DNA of 64,000 bases from contig OX465592.1 in assembly GCA_950022655.1 (NCBI GenBank), forward strand, positions 4,919,544 through 4,983,543. Direction: 5' to 3'. A model generated the notes under the pieces. The model made no database searches, was not told the DNA's origin, and was given only the letters and a program-made list of their open reading frames with translations. This stretch comes from Alentia gelatinosa. Lineage: Eukaryota; Annelida; Polychaeta; Phyllodocida; Polynoidae. Both the position numbers and the translations under genes were made by a program. This document shows, piece after piece, positions 21,421 to 32,044 of the stretch; positions within the stretch are counted from its first letter, which is position 1; each line of letters starts with the position of its first letter.

Positions 21421-21910
21421 ATTTAGTCATACCGCTGGGAGATGCATCCATCTCACATCAGTCAGCACGGCATAGACCTCCGTCACAGACCAGAGTCTGT
21501 CAGAACAGCTCGGCGGGCGGGCTCGGTCTGTGATTATACTCTCCTACACAAGAGGGCGCCCAGTCATCAACCGGAGAAGTGGTTGGTCAGCCATGTAAAG
21601 GCCCGACTCCAGCTGTCACACCGCTGACAGTGACACCGCCCCCGGCTGTCACTGCAGGAGAACCCCGCGTCAGTGGCCGCTGATGTAATGTGACAGCTGA
21701 CAGCGACAGTTAGTGCCCGGAATGAGGCATCGCTTTCAGAGCAGATTCAGGAAGGAGTTGGCGTCAGTCTCATTGTGTAACGAGTCATGGGGGGTAGTGG
21801 ATGGTGGGGGGAGGGGGTAGATGAGACTGTAATCCTTACATGAAGTGCCACTTAGCCACGGCTGTCAAATCTGGGACTGGTCCGATGTGTCAGAGCATAA
21901 GGCGAAGTTC
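21421..21910. other. No gene; TGTCAC-rich inverted segment
   Basis: 21600-21710 repeats TGACAGC/GCTGTCAC in both orientations (for example CAGTGACA ... TGTCACTG near 21627-21653). No supported gene. Confidence 0.4.
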
Positions 21911-22858
21911 CTGTCTGTCTGTCTGTGTGTGTGTGTGTCTGTCTGTCTGTTTGTCTGTTTGTTTCTCTGCCTCTATCTGCCTTCCTGCCTTTATATCTGT
22001 CTGCCCGCCTATATGTCTGTCTGTCCGACTGTCCGACTGTCTGTCTGTCTGTCTGTCTGCCTGTCTGCCTGTCTGTCTCCCTAGCTGTCTGTCTGTCTGC
22101 CTGTCTGTCTGCCTGTCTGTCTGTCTGCCCGTCTGCCTAGCTGTCTGTCTGTCTGCCTAGCTGTCTGTCTGTCTGCCTGTATGTCTCTCTATCTGCCTTT
22201 CTGTCTGTATATCTGTCTGCCCGCCTAAATGTATATATGTCTGTCTGTCTGCCTAGCTGCCTCTCTATCTGCCTTTCTGTCTGTCTGTCTGCCTGCCTGC
22301 CTGACTGTATGTCTGTCTACCTGTCTGTCTGCCTGTCTGTCTCTTTCTCCATCTGCTTCCCTGCCTACTTATCTGCCTGCATGCTTGTCTGCCTGTCTGT
22401 CTGTCTGTATGTCTGTAAGCCTGTCTGTCGGTGAGATGATCGATCTGCCTGCCTGACTATCTGCCTGTTTACCTCTCTGTCTGCCTGTTTGTCTGGCGGT
22501 CTTACTGCCTGCCTGTATGTTTATTTCTCTATTATTTGTTTGTCTTTCTTCCTGACTGCCTGCCTATCTGTCTGTCTGCCTCTCTCTCTCTCTCTAATTC
22601 GGTCCCTGTCTACCTGTCTGTCTATATCTCTGTCACTCTAACTGTATGCCTGTCTGTCTGTCTACCTCTCTTTCTATCTGTCTGTCTCTCTGTCTGTCTC
22701 TCTGTCTCTCTGTCTGTCTCTCTGTCTCTCTGTCTGTCTCTCTGTCTGTCTGTCTACCTCTCTGTCTGTCTCTATGTCTCTCTGTCTGTCTCTCTGTCTC
22801 TCTGTCTGTCTCTCTGTCTCTCTGTCTCTCTGTCTACCTCTCTGTCTATCTGCATGTT
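21911..22858 (+). repeat. CTGT tetranucleotide array
   Basis: About 950 bp of CTGT/CTGC/CTAC tetramers; the last 170 bp become (CTCTGTCT)n. Pyrimidine-rich plus strand. The Cys/Leu/Ser/Val frames are artefacts. Confidence 0.97.
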
Positions 22859-23052
22859 TACTGAGACACCGGTGTCAGAACACCTGAAATAAAATACTCA
22901 AGGAAAGATTCATTTGACACTTCTAAATGGGGTTTTTATTTTGTCTAATATGCTCCGTATGTTTCCTGTCAGGGATCTGACAGACGAGACCGCCATCACT
23001 GAGACATTAATGAACCGACACCCCCCTTCCCCCCCCCAGATGACGTCCAATT

Positions 23053-23151
23053 AGGCCCGTTTCCATTGGCCGACTTTTCCGCACCGATCTGCAGTCAGTC
23101 AGGCACTACCGATAAGGCCTGTTTACATTGGCCAACGAAAACTACAAGACA
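23053..23151. mobile_element. MITE family B, fragment
   Basis: AGGCCCGTTTCCATTGGCCG, then CTGCAGTCAGTCAGGCACTA, then AAGGCCTGTTTACATTGGCC in the same orientation: a left end followed by another left end. Confidence 0.55.
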
Positions 23152-23194
23152 ACGCCTCAATGTCTGCAGATTCCACCAGTACACTGACTATAGG

Positions 23195-23600
23195 CTTGGG
23201 GCCGGGACAGAGTTAAAGTCAGTCTGCACTGAGTCATTATCCTTAAAGAACATTACAACGAGCGATTATTTATAGAACATCCGTTATGAGCGACTAAAAG
23301 GCTGGTGTTTAGAGCTCATAAGGCCTGTTTCCATTGGCCAACAAAAATGGCATAGATTTATTCAGTTACCTAGGAAGTCTGTCAGTGGCACCAGCGACTG
23401 TACATCAGTATCGAAAAATCAGTGAGGGTAGTAGATTTCACTCACTGACCAAGCTTTCTCTCAGTAGTGACTGGTGCCACATTGCATAATCTAAGCAGAA
23501 AAAGTCGTCGGTCATTTCACCAGCTGGGTCGTTTCCATTGACCGATTGTTTATCAGCAGAGCCAAAAGTCTACCTGTGGTTCCTGACTGTAGATCGGTGA
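23195..23600 (+). mobile_element. Composite family B block, copy shared with 48510-48895
   Basis: The block GGGGCCGGGACAGAGTTAAA through ATTACAACGAGCGATTATTT is followed by a family B end AAGGCCTGTTTCCATTGGCC (about 23330) and by AAGTCTGTCAGTGGCACCAG, TGGTGCCACATTGCATAATC, GGGTCGTTTCCATTGACCGA and TGTGGTTCCTGACTGTAGAT. The same order over about 400 bp occurs at 48510-48895, 25 kb away. Confidence 0.7.
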
Positions 23601-24239
23601 AGGGAAATTGGTCTGAGAGTGAGAATTCGTGGACATAATGTGGGTTTAACCAACCTCTAAGTTGGAACAGAGTGGAGACAAAGATTGCGGCCAATCTAGT
23701 GTGTGCTGCACAGCCGTGACTGATTCCAAAAGATGATTTGTAATTTGAAATTGGCTTTAATCCAAATCACAGTGTGTACGGTGAGGAATTGGATTCTCAA
23801 AGAGAAATTTCCAAGCTCCTCCTTTTATCTTAGCTTTCAATACAACGCGAACATTCAGGTAAAAGGAAAGTGAACTTCTATTTTACTAGTTTTCTGCTTA
23901 TTACGCTTTAATCAGCTTTATTAGAAGCTTACAGTCCCGGATTAGGTGGTCCGCTACCAATTAGAAACAAAAATTGTTTTATAATTGACAGACATTTTTC
24001 AAAGTGGGAAGCAGCCACGCCACCTGGTGCCTGAAACTCGAACTACGCCTCGTGCTGTTGGTTACCAGCAAACTCTCTATTCATCAAAACTCGCAGCGAA
24101 ATGAAAAACTCATAGGCCCCTTATATATAGGTCCGTTAAGATATTCAACGGAATTATTCAGAAGTACATGTGTATAACCAGTGTCAGAAGGTTGACAGTG
24201 ACAGATATAACTGGTATGTCAGATGGAAACCCAAGAAAG
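23601..24239. other. No recognisable feature
   Basis: AT-rich, no gene that I can support. Confidence 0.4.
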
Positions 24240-24297
24240 CTTAAGGTCAGAGCTCGTATCCCATCGAGTTTGAATCGGGTAGTAATTCACAAGGTCT
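24240..24297 (+). mobile_element. Palindromic family C, half copy
   Basis: AAGGTCAGAGCTCGTATCCC and AGTTTGAATCGGGTAGTAAT match one arm of 28813-28954. The element is cut just after the arm and joined to family A copy 5, so one inserted into or recombined with the other. Confidence 0.6.
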
Positions 24298-24309
24298 TGA
24301 GAAATATTT

Positions 24310-24512
24310 CTTCTTGAGTGATTGGTCACGGTCAGCTGGGTATGCCTCTAAGACCCCAGCTGAGACACTGGCATCCTGCTCCTTTCCCCCTGTCACAGTT
24401 GATAGCACACAGATAGCGAAGGGATAGTTTTCTGGAAGCACCCTCGAAGTTCAGTGTAACCACTCAAACCTCTAGGCGATGTATAGAGCGCGTGTAAGCA
24501 CGCTCTAGAAAG
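24310..24512 (-). mobile_element. Dispersed repeat family A, copy 5 (truncated)
   Basis: Reverse-strand blocks GAGTGATTGGTCACGGTCAG, GAGACACTGGCATCCTGCTC, CAGATAGCGAAGGGATAG and GTGTAAGCACGCTCTAG. The TTGCACGCTCATTC end is missing. Confidence 0.6.
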
Positions 24513-24589
24513 CTGCAAACACAACATCTTTCTCTCTCTCTCTCTTTTTCTGGCGGATATTTTCAAAGCGTTGCCTACTCACCCAGAGG

Positions 24590-24890
24590 CCGGAAGTCAC
24601 GTAGTGTCTCTGTACTCTCCTCTCGCGGGTTCTCGCGGGTTCTCGCGATACTCCGCGTGGCTGTGAGAGGGGCGGGGTGGGTGGGTCGGGTGGTGGGGGG
24701 TGACTGGAGGTTTGTGGCACTACTGAGACACTGGGGCGGGTGGAGAGGGAGGGAGGGGTAGGGTGGGAGGGAGGGAGGGAGGCTGGGGTGGGCGGAGAAG
24801 GGCGGGTGTACAGACAAATGGCGTGCGTCCACACAGGAAGTGGGTGGTGATCACGTGACTAGGCCCTCCATGGCGGGGCGGGGTGTGTCG
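24590..24890. promoter_or_regulatory. CpG-rich, promoter-like segment
   Basis: Three TTCTCGCG-type motifs (24620-24650), a GGGA-rich tract (24690-24790) and, at about 24848-24880, ATCACGTGAC (E-box) 10 bases before CCATGGCGGGGCGGGG. Promoter-like in motif content only; no exon is identifiable. Confidence 0.3.
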
Positions 24891-25025
24891 GACGTCAGGC
24901 GGAGTGAGGTAGGTGAGGGGCAGGGGGCGGGGTGAGGGTAGGTGCGGGGGTCTGGGTGTGTTAGGTGAGGGGTGAGGGCGGGGGGCAGGATGAGGGTAGG
25001 TGCGGGGGGGGGGAGGGTAGCTGAC
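24890..25025 (+). repeat. Two-copy G-rich repeat of about 60 bp
   Basis: TAGGTGAGGGGCAGGGGGCG / TTAGGTGAGGGGTGAGGGCG and AGGGTAGGTGCGGGGG occur twice. Confidence 0.7.
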
Positions 25026-25142
25026 GTTTCAGTGTCACCTTCTCGCAGTCCTCCACAGGTAAAGTAGTCCGTGTGTTTGGAGACAAAGTAGATCTCTGAA
25101 ATACAAGCGGAAGGATATATGAGAATGTAAACCACATGAAAA

Positions 25143-25765
25143 AAACATATATGAATACACAGATGGCGATAGAGATAGGCGTATGGATACACAGGTACTG
25201 ATAGAGACAGGCGTATGAATACACAGATACCGATATAGATAGGTGTATGAATACACAGATACCGATAAAGATAGGTGTATGAATACACAGATACTGATAT
25301 AGATAGGCATATGAATACACACATACCGATAGAGGCGGGTGTATAAATATACATATATACCAATATAGAGACGGGCGTATGAATACACACATACCGATAG
25401 AGATGGGCATATGAATACACACATACAGATAGACAGGTGTATGAATACACATATACCCATAGAGATTGGCGTATTGATACACACATACCCATAGAGACGG
25501 GCGTATGAATACACACATACCCATAGAGACGGGCGTATGAATACACACATACCCATACAGACGGGCGTATGAATACACACATACCTATACAGACGGGCGT
25601 ATGAATACACATATACCCATAGAGATTGGCATATTGATACACACATACCCATAGATACGGGTGTATGAATACACACATACCCATAGAGACGGGCGTATGA
25701 ATACACACATACCCATAGAGACAGGCGTATGAAAACACCATTCCAATAAAGATGGGCGTAAAAAT
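25143..25765 (-). repeat. 32-bp minisatellite
   Basis: About 19 copies of a 32-bp unit, GAATACACACATACCCATAG followed by AGACGGGCGTAT. Divergence rises toward the left edge. Unit length is not a multiple of 3, so long minus-strand Tyr/Cys/Val frames are artefacts. Confidence 0.95.
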
Positions 25766-26218
25766 ACAGCTTACGGTGATAGCACATTGCATCTCCAGCT
25801 CTGTGGACTGCCGGTACTACACTCACTATCAAACCTAACCCCACATATTGATGCGACAGAAACATGGCATAATAAAGCAGAGAATCTACGGTCACTATCA
25901 AATTGAACACCAAGTGCTGTGTGTGAGTTTGTAGCTTGTCTGATAGGAACATGGAAGGACTGTGTCTGGTCTCACACTCACAGCTGACCTGAATGTCACG
26001 TGACGCTGTTTAGCCAATAGAAATCCTCGTTTCATCATTGAGTACTTCAGGTTTCTCTCCAAATAGGATACGGGTGTTTGAAAGCTATGGCAGTACGGTT
26101 GTTGCTGCGGGAATGTAGACTTTACATCGCCAGCTGGGTACTGGCTTTTCAATTCAAACGTCTGACATTCTTTGATATTCCAAATTCCAAACTATATTTT
26201 ACTCATTCAGTCCTATAT
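25766..26218. other. No recognisable feature
   Basis: No supported gene or repeat. Confidence 0.4.
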
Positions 26219-27034
26219 AGGATGCTTGGAGGCATCTTCAGGCTTTGCATCGCAATACCTGGAGGCATCTTCAGAACCTACAGGGTAATGCCTGGTGGCA
26301 TCCTCATGCCACATACAGCAATGTCTGGAGGCATTTTCAGACCCTAAAAGGCAATGCTAAGGCATCTTCAGACCCTACATGACAATGCCTGGAGGCATCT
26401 TCAGGCCCTACATGGCAATGTAGGGCTGTCAGACCCTAAAAAGCAATGTCCGAAAGCATCTTCAGGCCCTATATGCAAATGTCTGTAAGGTTCTTCAGGC
26501 CATACATGGCAATGCCTGTAGGCATTTTCAGACCCTACATGGCAATGTCTAGATGCATCTTCAGGCCATACATGGTAATGCCTGGAGGCATCTTCAGACC
26601 CTACAAGGCAATGTAGGGCTGGGCCCACATAATGAAAACCAGCTTATGTTAAGCTGGCAGCAAGGCCTCATTGTTGATGCTACTACTACTTTTGTATAGA
26701 AGAATATGAGTAAACTGGAGGCATCTTCAGCCGTACACGGCAATGTCTGGAGGCATCTTCAGGCCCTAAATGGGAATGTTTGGAGGCGTCTTCAGGCCCA
26801 ATATGGGAACGTCTGGATGCATCTTTAGGCCCTACAAGGCAATGTCTGGAGGCATCTTCTGACCCTACATGGCAATGTCTAAAGGAATCTCCAGACCCTA
26901 TAATGCTATGTCTGGAGGCATCTTCAAACCCTATATGTGTCGAGGCTTCTCTATTATTTTATTTGTTTATTGCTACTAGTTCTGAAACAGACGGACAGAT
27001 CTTCCCTGGAGGCATCTTCAGGCCTTACAAACTT
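26219..27034 (+). repeat. 33-bp minisatellite, interrupted
   Basis: About 21 units of CAATGTCTGGAGGCATCTTC followed by AGACCCTACATGG in two blocks (26219-26620 and 26714-27034). The 94-bp interruption holds the small inverted repeat ACCAGCTTA ... TAAGCTGG. A last isolated unit at 27005-27030 lies after unrelated sequence, so the right block is also interrupted. Confidence 0.9.
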
Positions 27035-27705
27035 CTGGATAACTGAACGACAAAAACATCTCAACAGAACCATACCAGGTTGGCTCATTGTTTCAGAAAT
27101 GGGCAACGATTTCAAAGATTTGTTGCTCCATATCTTATCATTACGAGAAAAGATTATAGTTCCATCTGACAAAGGGGATTCGTTATTTGGCGAGAATGGT
27201 GACGGATTGTTTTGCACTCTGCACATTTAAAGTTTAAAAGGAAACAGTAATTTGGATACAAGTGAACAAAGTAGTTAATGAATCACATCATGTTTCACGA
27301 ACAGAATCCATTGTTTCATTGCCTTGAAATTATTCATCTACTGACGAATGGTATTTCTGTTCTAGTGGATATTTCTTTCTTTTTTTTTCTTTTTTTTTTG
27401 AGAAATTGGAATAGGATCAATCATATTTACAACAATTTCCAGGCTCGGCGGAGCCGTTCTGGCGCCTGGTCCCTCCATGTAATACATTTTACAAACCCTA
27501 TAATCTACTGTAATCTACATTACTGCTGAGCATGGGTTTCCTATCTCTCTGATCGCCAACTATCTTATATATATATATATATATACCCGTTGCAACGTAA
27601 TCTGGGCCTAATATATCCTAATGTGTACCCATTGAGGTTCAGGTTGGTCCAGTGCAGCGCAAACGGAGCACAACGTAGTAGAGGTGATGCACCAAAAAAC
27701 ATCTT
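27035..27705. other. No gene; (AT)n at 27562-27585 and poly-T near 27365-27400
   Basis: No supported gene. Confidence 0.45.
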
Positions 27706-27904
27706 AAGGCCCGTTTCCATTGGCCGACAAACACTTGTAGATTTTTTGTGTTTCCTAAACAGCCTATTTCCATTTTGCATCAGCAGTGCTAAGGTCCATC
27801 GGTGGTTCCTGACTGTATATCGATGATGGCCAATGGAAATGGGCCATTATAGGAGAACACAAAAAATTTAAACCGTGTTTGTCGGCCAATGGAAAAGGGC
27901 CTAT
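27706..27904. mobile_element. MITE family B, copy 4 (near-complete palindrome)
   Basis: AAGGCCCGTTTCCATTGGCC at the left and GTCGGCCAATGGAAAAGGGC at the right. Internal TTTTTTGTGTTTCCTAAACA pairs with TAGGAGAACACAAAAAAT, and TCCTGACTGTATATCGATGA lies at the centre. About 199 bp, foldback over most of its length. Confidence 0.78.
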
Positions 27905-28310
27905 AGCAAGTAGAGCAAGTCAGTATGTTGATATACCAAGGAAGAACGTCTAGACGGAGATGATTGTACCTAATCCTATTTAATCTAAAAAAAATGAATT
28001 AAAAAAATGCTGAATAAGAGCCTTATATCCAGGCCTTGTAAGAAATGATGATCGCCTCCTGAGACATTCTAGACGTCTGCCTCTCTCTGTATCAGTTTCC
28101 CGTTGTGCACCTTTACTGTATCCGTCTGACTATTATAAGGCCTGCCGCCATCTCTGTATGGTCTGAATACAGTCTGGTCTGGCATCTGGGCCGCGATCAG
28201 GTGAACTAGTGTCTGTGAGATCTCATATCACATAGCGCAGAGAAAGGGCGGGAGACAAGAGCCATCCGGGAGCGTCTGCAAGTCATACAGTCCCTAAAGA
28301 AGGCATAAAC
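27905..28310. other. No recognisable feature
   Basis: No supported gene or repeat. Confidence 0.4.
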
Positions 28311-28500
28311 AAGGATGTTTTACTGAGCTATACGGTGTGTGTCTACAGAAAGCATATTTTAACCCGATGTAAAGAAACAGGGAAGTGTATCTAAACCTGC
28401 AGTAAAGAAAAGGATGTTTTACCTTCCTACTCAGTGTGTCTACAGAAAGCATATTTTAACCCACAGTAAAAAACAGGATGTTTTACCGTCCTACCTAGAG
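28311..28500 (+). repeat. Irregular repeat, 2-3 copies
   Basis: GGATGTTTTAC and GTGTCTACAGAAAGCATATT with TTTTAACCC recur at spacings of about 60-110 bp. Confidence 0.65.
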
Positions 28501-28812
28501 GTGTCGTAGCCGACGTCCAACTGGTTTTTCATGCACTAAATCTATTCTATATTAAGATTTATTATCCATCATATACAAAGTCCCCATTGAAAATGTATGG
28601 GGACTCAGTAAACCACGACCCATTGTATAAAATCGGTCGGATACCATAACTGTGGTATACGGAATCTAACCTGTGGTATACGGCCTCAAAACCATGGTAT
28701 ACGGGAAAAATAGTCCCTTTTGCTATAGAGCAAAGAAATAGTTCCTGTGGTTATACCCGTCAATATGGCAATTAATGGGTTTAATTTATTCGAAAAGATG
28801 GATAATATAGAG

Positions 28813-28954
28813 GAAACCCATGAAAGTTTAGGGTCTGAGCTCGTATCCCATCGAGTTTGAATCACGTAGTAATTCACAAGGCGAAGCCGCGTGAATTGCT
28901 ATGTGATTCAAATAAGATGGGATCGAGCTCTGACCCTAAACTTGAATGGGTTTC
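28813..28954. mobile_element. Palindromic family C, hairpin part
   Basis: Arms of about 64 nt: GAAACCCATGAAAGTTTAGG, CTCGTATCCCATCGAGTTTG and CGTAGTAATTCAC pair with GTGAATTGCTATGTGATTC, GATGGGATCGAGCTCTGACC and CTTGAATGGGTTTC. The loop is AAGGCGAAGCCGC, itself with GGC..GCC. Related copies: 16908, 24240 and 42130. Confidence 0.8.
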
Positions 28955-28958
28955 TGAA

Positions 28959-29103
28959 TTTATCTCACCCTTAATATTGACTAATGGGCTAACATTTGTG
29001 ACATCATCACCCATTGGATATATTTCCTAAATATCTAATGGGTGTTAGATACGAGTTTCCAATGTTAAGTCTATGGAGAAGAAATATCTGGGGTGAGATA
29101 ATA
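28959..29103. mobile_element. TTATCTCACCC / GGGGTGAGATAA module
   Basis: 145-bp module with short inverted ends TTTATCTCACCC and GGGGTGAGATAAT. Holds TTGACTAATGGGCTAAC and CCAATGTTAAGTCTATGGAG; an internal palindrome CCCATTGGATAT ... ATATCTAATGGG. The same module follows the family C hairpins at 16908 and 42130 and resembles those at 47380-48260. Confidence 0.7.
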
Positions 29104-29114
29104 AATACAACATA

Positions 29115-29242
29115 CGATGATTTTGTGGACAGGCGGCTCTGTAAACCACTCGCGGATGACCTCGTGATACACTCGCTAGCGCTCGTGTATTATTACGCGT
29201 CAACCTCTCGTGGTTTACGGCCGCCTGTCCACAAAACCATCG
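29115..29242. mobile_element. Family D hairpin, copy 1
   Basis: Arms CGATGATTTTGTGGACAGGC and GTAAACCAC pair with GTGGTTTAC and GCCTGTCCACAAAACCATCG. The centre includes CGCTAGCG and ATTATTACGCGTCAACCTC. Relatives: 31374-31506 (both arms) and 49741-49800 (one arm). Confidence 0.78.
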
Positions 29243-29782
29243 ATTATTGTCTATATATTTTCAACGGAGATTTGCATTCATATGTGATACGTGTATACCA
29301 AATTTTATCATCGGTTAACGACTAAATCGTTTTTGAAAATTTTTTGACCATTCTCACTGATATACAGGTACTGCACCACTCGGCCTCCTAGTGTCAGATA
29401 TAGCACTGCAACTTTTCGAATTATTTCAACCCAGTAATTGCCATATTAAACGGTATGACAATAGGGACTATTTCTTTGCTCTATAACACAAAGGAACTAT
29501 TTTTGCCGTATACCATGGTTTTGAGACCGTGTACCACAGTTATGGTATCTGACAGGTTTTATATAATGGGTCGCGGTTTACTGAGTCCCCATACATGTTC
29601 AACGGGGTCTTTGTATACATGGATAATAAAATGGGTAGACTGGCTCCAGTGCCTGCATCCTATGGCTACCCCTCCTGGCTGGGATTCAGGGCCAGTCAGA
29701 GAAGGATACATACTATAATGAACTTTATTCTGATTGTGATTCCATGAATGTTCATAATCAAAGACCTGAACAAGTCTATATC

Positions 29783-29852
29783 ATGGGTAGTGGTTTACTG
29801 AGTCCCCATACATGTTCAATGGGGTCTTTGTATTCGATGGATGATACATACT
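29783..29852 (+). mobile_element. Solo arm end of the nested element
   Basis: GGTTTACTGAGTCCCCATAC, ATGTTCAATGGGGTCTTTGT and GATGGATGATACATAC match the right arm of 28558-29636. No partner arm follows. Confidence 0.65.
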
Positions 29853-29989
29853 AAGAGGGAGCTGACTGGGTGTGGCTCATATTGGAGGCGACAGGTGCGT
29901 CGATGGTGGCACCCCTGGAGGGGCAGGACAGAACTGATGGTTGTTTGCCGTGTTGATAAATGAGGTCACGTCAATGTCGTTCAGTGACG

Positions 29990-30080
29990 TCATACCTCAC
30001 TGTCTACGTCATCGATCACGTGATCTGCCTGAGTGATGCGGGTCACGTGGTATCCTGACGGGATCTCGCGAGTTCACGCG
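29990..30080. promoter_or_regulatory. CpG cluster with E-boxes and TCTCGCGAG
   Basis: GATCACGTGATC is a perfect palindromic E-box (about 30012-30023), then GGTCACGTGG and TCTCGCGAG (30064-30072). TCTCGCGAGA-type motifs mark some CpG-island promoters in animals. No exon is visible; the segment leads into the 11-bp array. Confidence 0.3.
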
Positions 30081-30102
30081 AGGAAGAGGGGCGTCAAGCG
30101 GG

Positions 30103-30545
30103 CGATATTCGAGCGATACACAAGCGATACACGAGCGATAAATGGGCGATAAATGGGCGATACATAAGCGATTTATGAGCGTTATACAAGCGATACACAG
30201 GTGATACACAGGCGATACACGAGCGATACACGAGCGATAAACTAGTGTTAAACGAGCGATAAACGAGTGATCCACGAGCGATAAACGAGTATTATACAAG
30301 CGATAAACGAGCGATAAATGGGCAAAAAACGGGCGATATAAGAGCGATACATTGGAGATTCACAAGAGAATCATGGGCGATATACCAACTAAAAACAGGC
30401 GATACATGGACGATATACTCAGGCGATCTTTGAGTGATACATGTGCGATATCAAGCAATACATGGATGATGCATGAGTAGCCTATGGACGATACTCGGGC
30501 AATACATGAACGATACATGAACGATATATGGGCGAGACGCGAAAA
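30103..30545 (-). repeat. 11-bp minisatellite (GCGATACACGA)
   Basis: About 38 degenerate copies of GCGATACACGA / GCGATAAATGG; period near 11 bp, so roughly one helical turn. Divergence increases after 30330. Confidence 0.9.
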
Positions 30546-31140
30546 TCGTAGTGTCTATCAAATCAGCGATAAAGCCTGCCAACAGAGGGTAATATCTCGG
30601 TATTCCAAAGTAACACTTCCTAGAAATTAACCTACAGTGTCAGTATGAGATGATCACGCGGTGAGGACTCTCTCCTGTGTCCTGGTCAGACGGCCTGTTT
30701 CCACACCCTACTGACAAGGGGGAGGGGACTGAGTCACCGGACACAGAGAACTCTGCCGATAACTTCCCGCTGGCCGTACATGTATACAGAAACACAGGGC
30801 CACATGCCTTCTAGACTGTGGACGAATTTCGCCGGGAGTTGGATCTTCTTACAGAAGGTCCTGTTTGTCCTTGTGTTTAGAAAAAAGAACACAATTATCA
30901 TGACCGATGTTTATACCGTGACAGGACACGGCTGTAAGTTCTTGGTTTTACCACCAGTCTGCTGTTCTGATCCGTGTGATGTTATGTACCAATATAGCGG
31001 CAGTAATGTAGGGTGGGAGCCATTCGGTGTAAAGATGTGCCTCTGACTGCCTCCTAAATTCTTAGAATGCAATTACAAATATTGCTTTTTAACTACGTAA
31101 TATTGATTTAATGTTCAGTCTATAACCTTTTATGATCCTT
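30546..31140. other. No recognised gene
   Basis: An open frame at 30780-31046 shows no domain that I recognise. Confidence 0.4.
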
Positions 31141-31144
31141 AAAA

Positions 31145-31147
31145 ATG

Positions 31148-31179
<32 letters not shown>

Positions 31180-31254
31180 ATGTATGCAATGAAGCATGGT
31201 GTTAGGAACTCTAATCAATGTAGGGTTTTATTATTTTGTATATGATGTCAATTC

Positions 31255-31301
<47 letters not shown>

Positions 31302-31355
31302 TCTGTCACTTTCTCACTCTCTCTCTCTCTTTGTATATATATATATATTCAAGGA
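31145..31355. repeat. Microsatellites (AT)n, (CT)n, (AT)n
   Basis: AT runs at about 31148-31172 and 31332-31350 flank a CT tract at 31256-31330. Confidence 0.93.
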
Positions 31356-31373
31356 AATGAGTATTGAATACAG

Positions 31374-31506
31374 CAAATGATTATTTTGTGGAAGGTGTCT
31401 CTGTAAGCCACTTAAGTTTGACTTCGTAATATACTCACTAACGCTTCTGTATTACTACGTGTTAACCTCTCGTGGTTTACGGCCGCCTGTCCACAAAACC
31501 ATCAAT
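31374..31506. mobile_element. Family D hairpin, copy 2
   Basis: ATGATTATTTTGTGGAAGGT and CTGTAAGCCAC pair with GTGGTTTAC and CCGCCTGTCCACAAAACCAT. The left arm is more eroded than the right. Centre TATTACTACGTGTTAACCTC matches copy 1. Confidence 0.7.
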
Positions 31507-31599
31507 TACTCTCTATATAAAGGACTATAGACAGATAGATGAATCCTTAACCACCAACCTCTCTCTTTCCCGCGAAGTCTAACGTTTCTCGAGCAGCGT

Positions 31600-31690
31600 C
31601 CGTTTTTAGTCACAGCAGACGACTTTTAGCCAGGCGCATGCGCAGATGGTCTATTCCTGCCGTACGTGGCGCGTTCAATATTTAACCAGA
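31600..31690. promoter_or_regulatory. NRF1-like site in a CpG-rich patch
   Basis: GGCGCATGCGCAG at about 31632-31644 fits the NRF1 consensus core; CGTACGTGGCGCG follows within 40 bp. No exon identified. Confidence 0.25.
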
Positions 31691-31933
31691 CTGAGCCCTG
31701 ACTGGGCCAGTGCCTCCCTGCCCTGATGAATCGTGCCTGCAGGCAGCCCCAGCAAACCCCACACAAAAAACACTCCCGCGCCCTTTTTACACAATTAATT
31801 AGATGATTTAATCAGTAAGTTATAAGTTGATTACTCCTAGGAGGAAGGTGAGACAGGGGAAGCCATGTAAACATGAAGCGATCTGCTGTATATCTTAGGA
31901 GGAATGTAACACAGAAGTAGCCTTGTTCACCCT

Positions 31934-32044
31934 AAAGGCCCGTTTCCATTGGTCGACGAAAGCGGTGGAGATTTTTTGAGTTACCCAAAAAGTCTGTCGG
32001 TGGTGCCACCGACCGTGCATTGGATCCCAATGGAAACAGGCCTT
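31934..32044. mobile_element. MITE family B, short copy (110 bp)
   Basis: AAGGCCCGTTTCCATTGGTC at the left and CCAATGGAAACAGGCCTT at the right form clean terminal repeats; the inside holds AAGTCTGTCGGTGGTGCCAC. Flanks are TA-rich (cctaa / atagg), consistent with a short TA-type target duplication that I cannot fix. Confidence 0.75.

Larger units (their letters stand above)
28558..29636. mobile_element. 1.08-kb nested inverted-repeat element
   Basis: The left arm (28558-28800) reads TTATTATCCATCATATACAA, GTCCCCATTGAAAATGTATG, GGATACCATAACTGTGGTAT, CTATAGAGCAAAGAAATAGT and GTCAATATGGCAATTAATGG. The right arm (29405-29636) is its reverse complement with scattered changes: AATTGCCATATTAAACGG, ACTATTTCTTTGCTCTATAA, TATACCATGGTTTTGAGACC, CATACATGTTCAACGGGGTC and ATGGATAATAAAATGG. 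Between the arms sit a family C hairpin (28813-28954), its TTATCTCACCCC module (28959-29103) and a second, unrelated hairpin (29115-29242). A solo arm end lies at 29783-29852. No coding capacity, so non-autonomous. Confidence 0.8.

Noticed and set aside
30780..31046. 88-codon open frame
   Set aside because: No recognisable motif or signal; consistent with chance.
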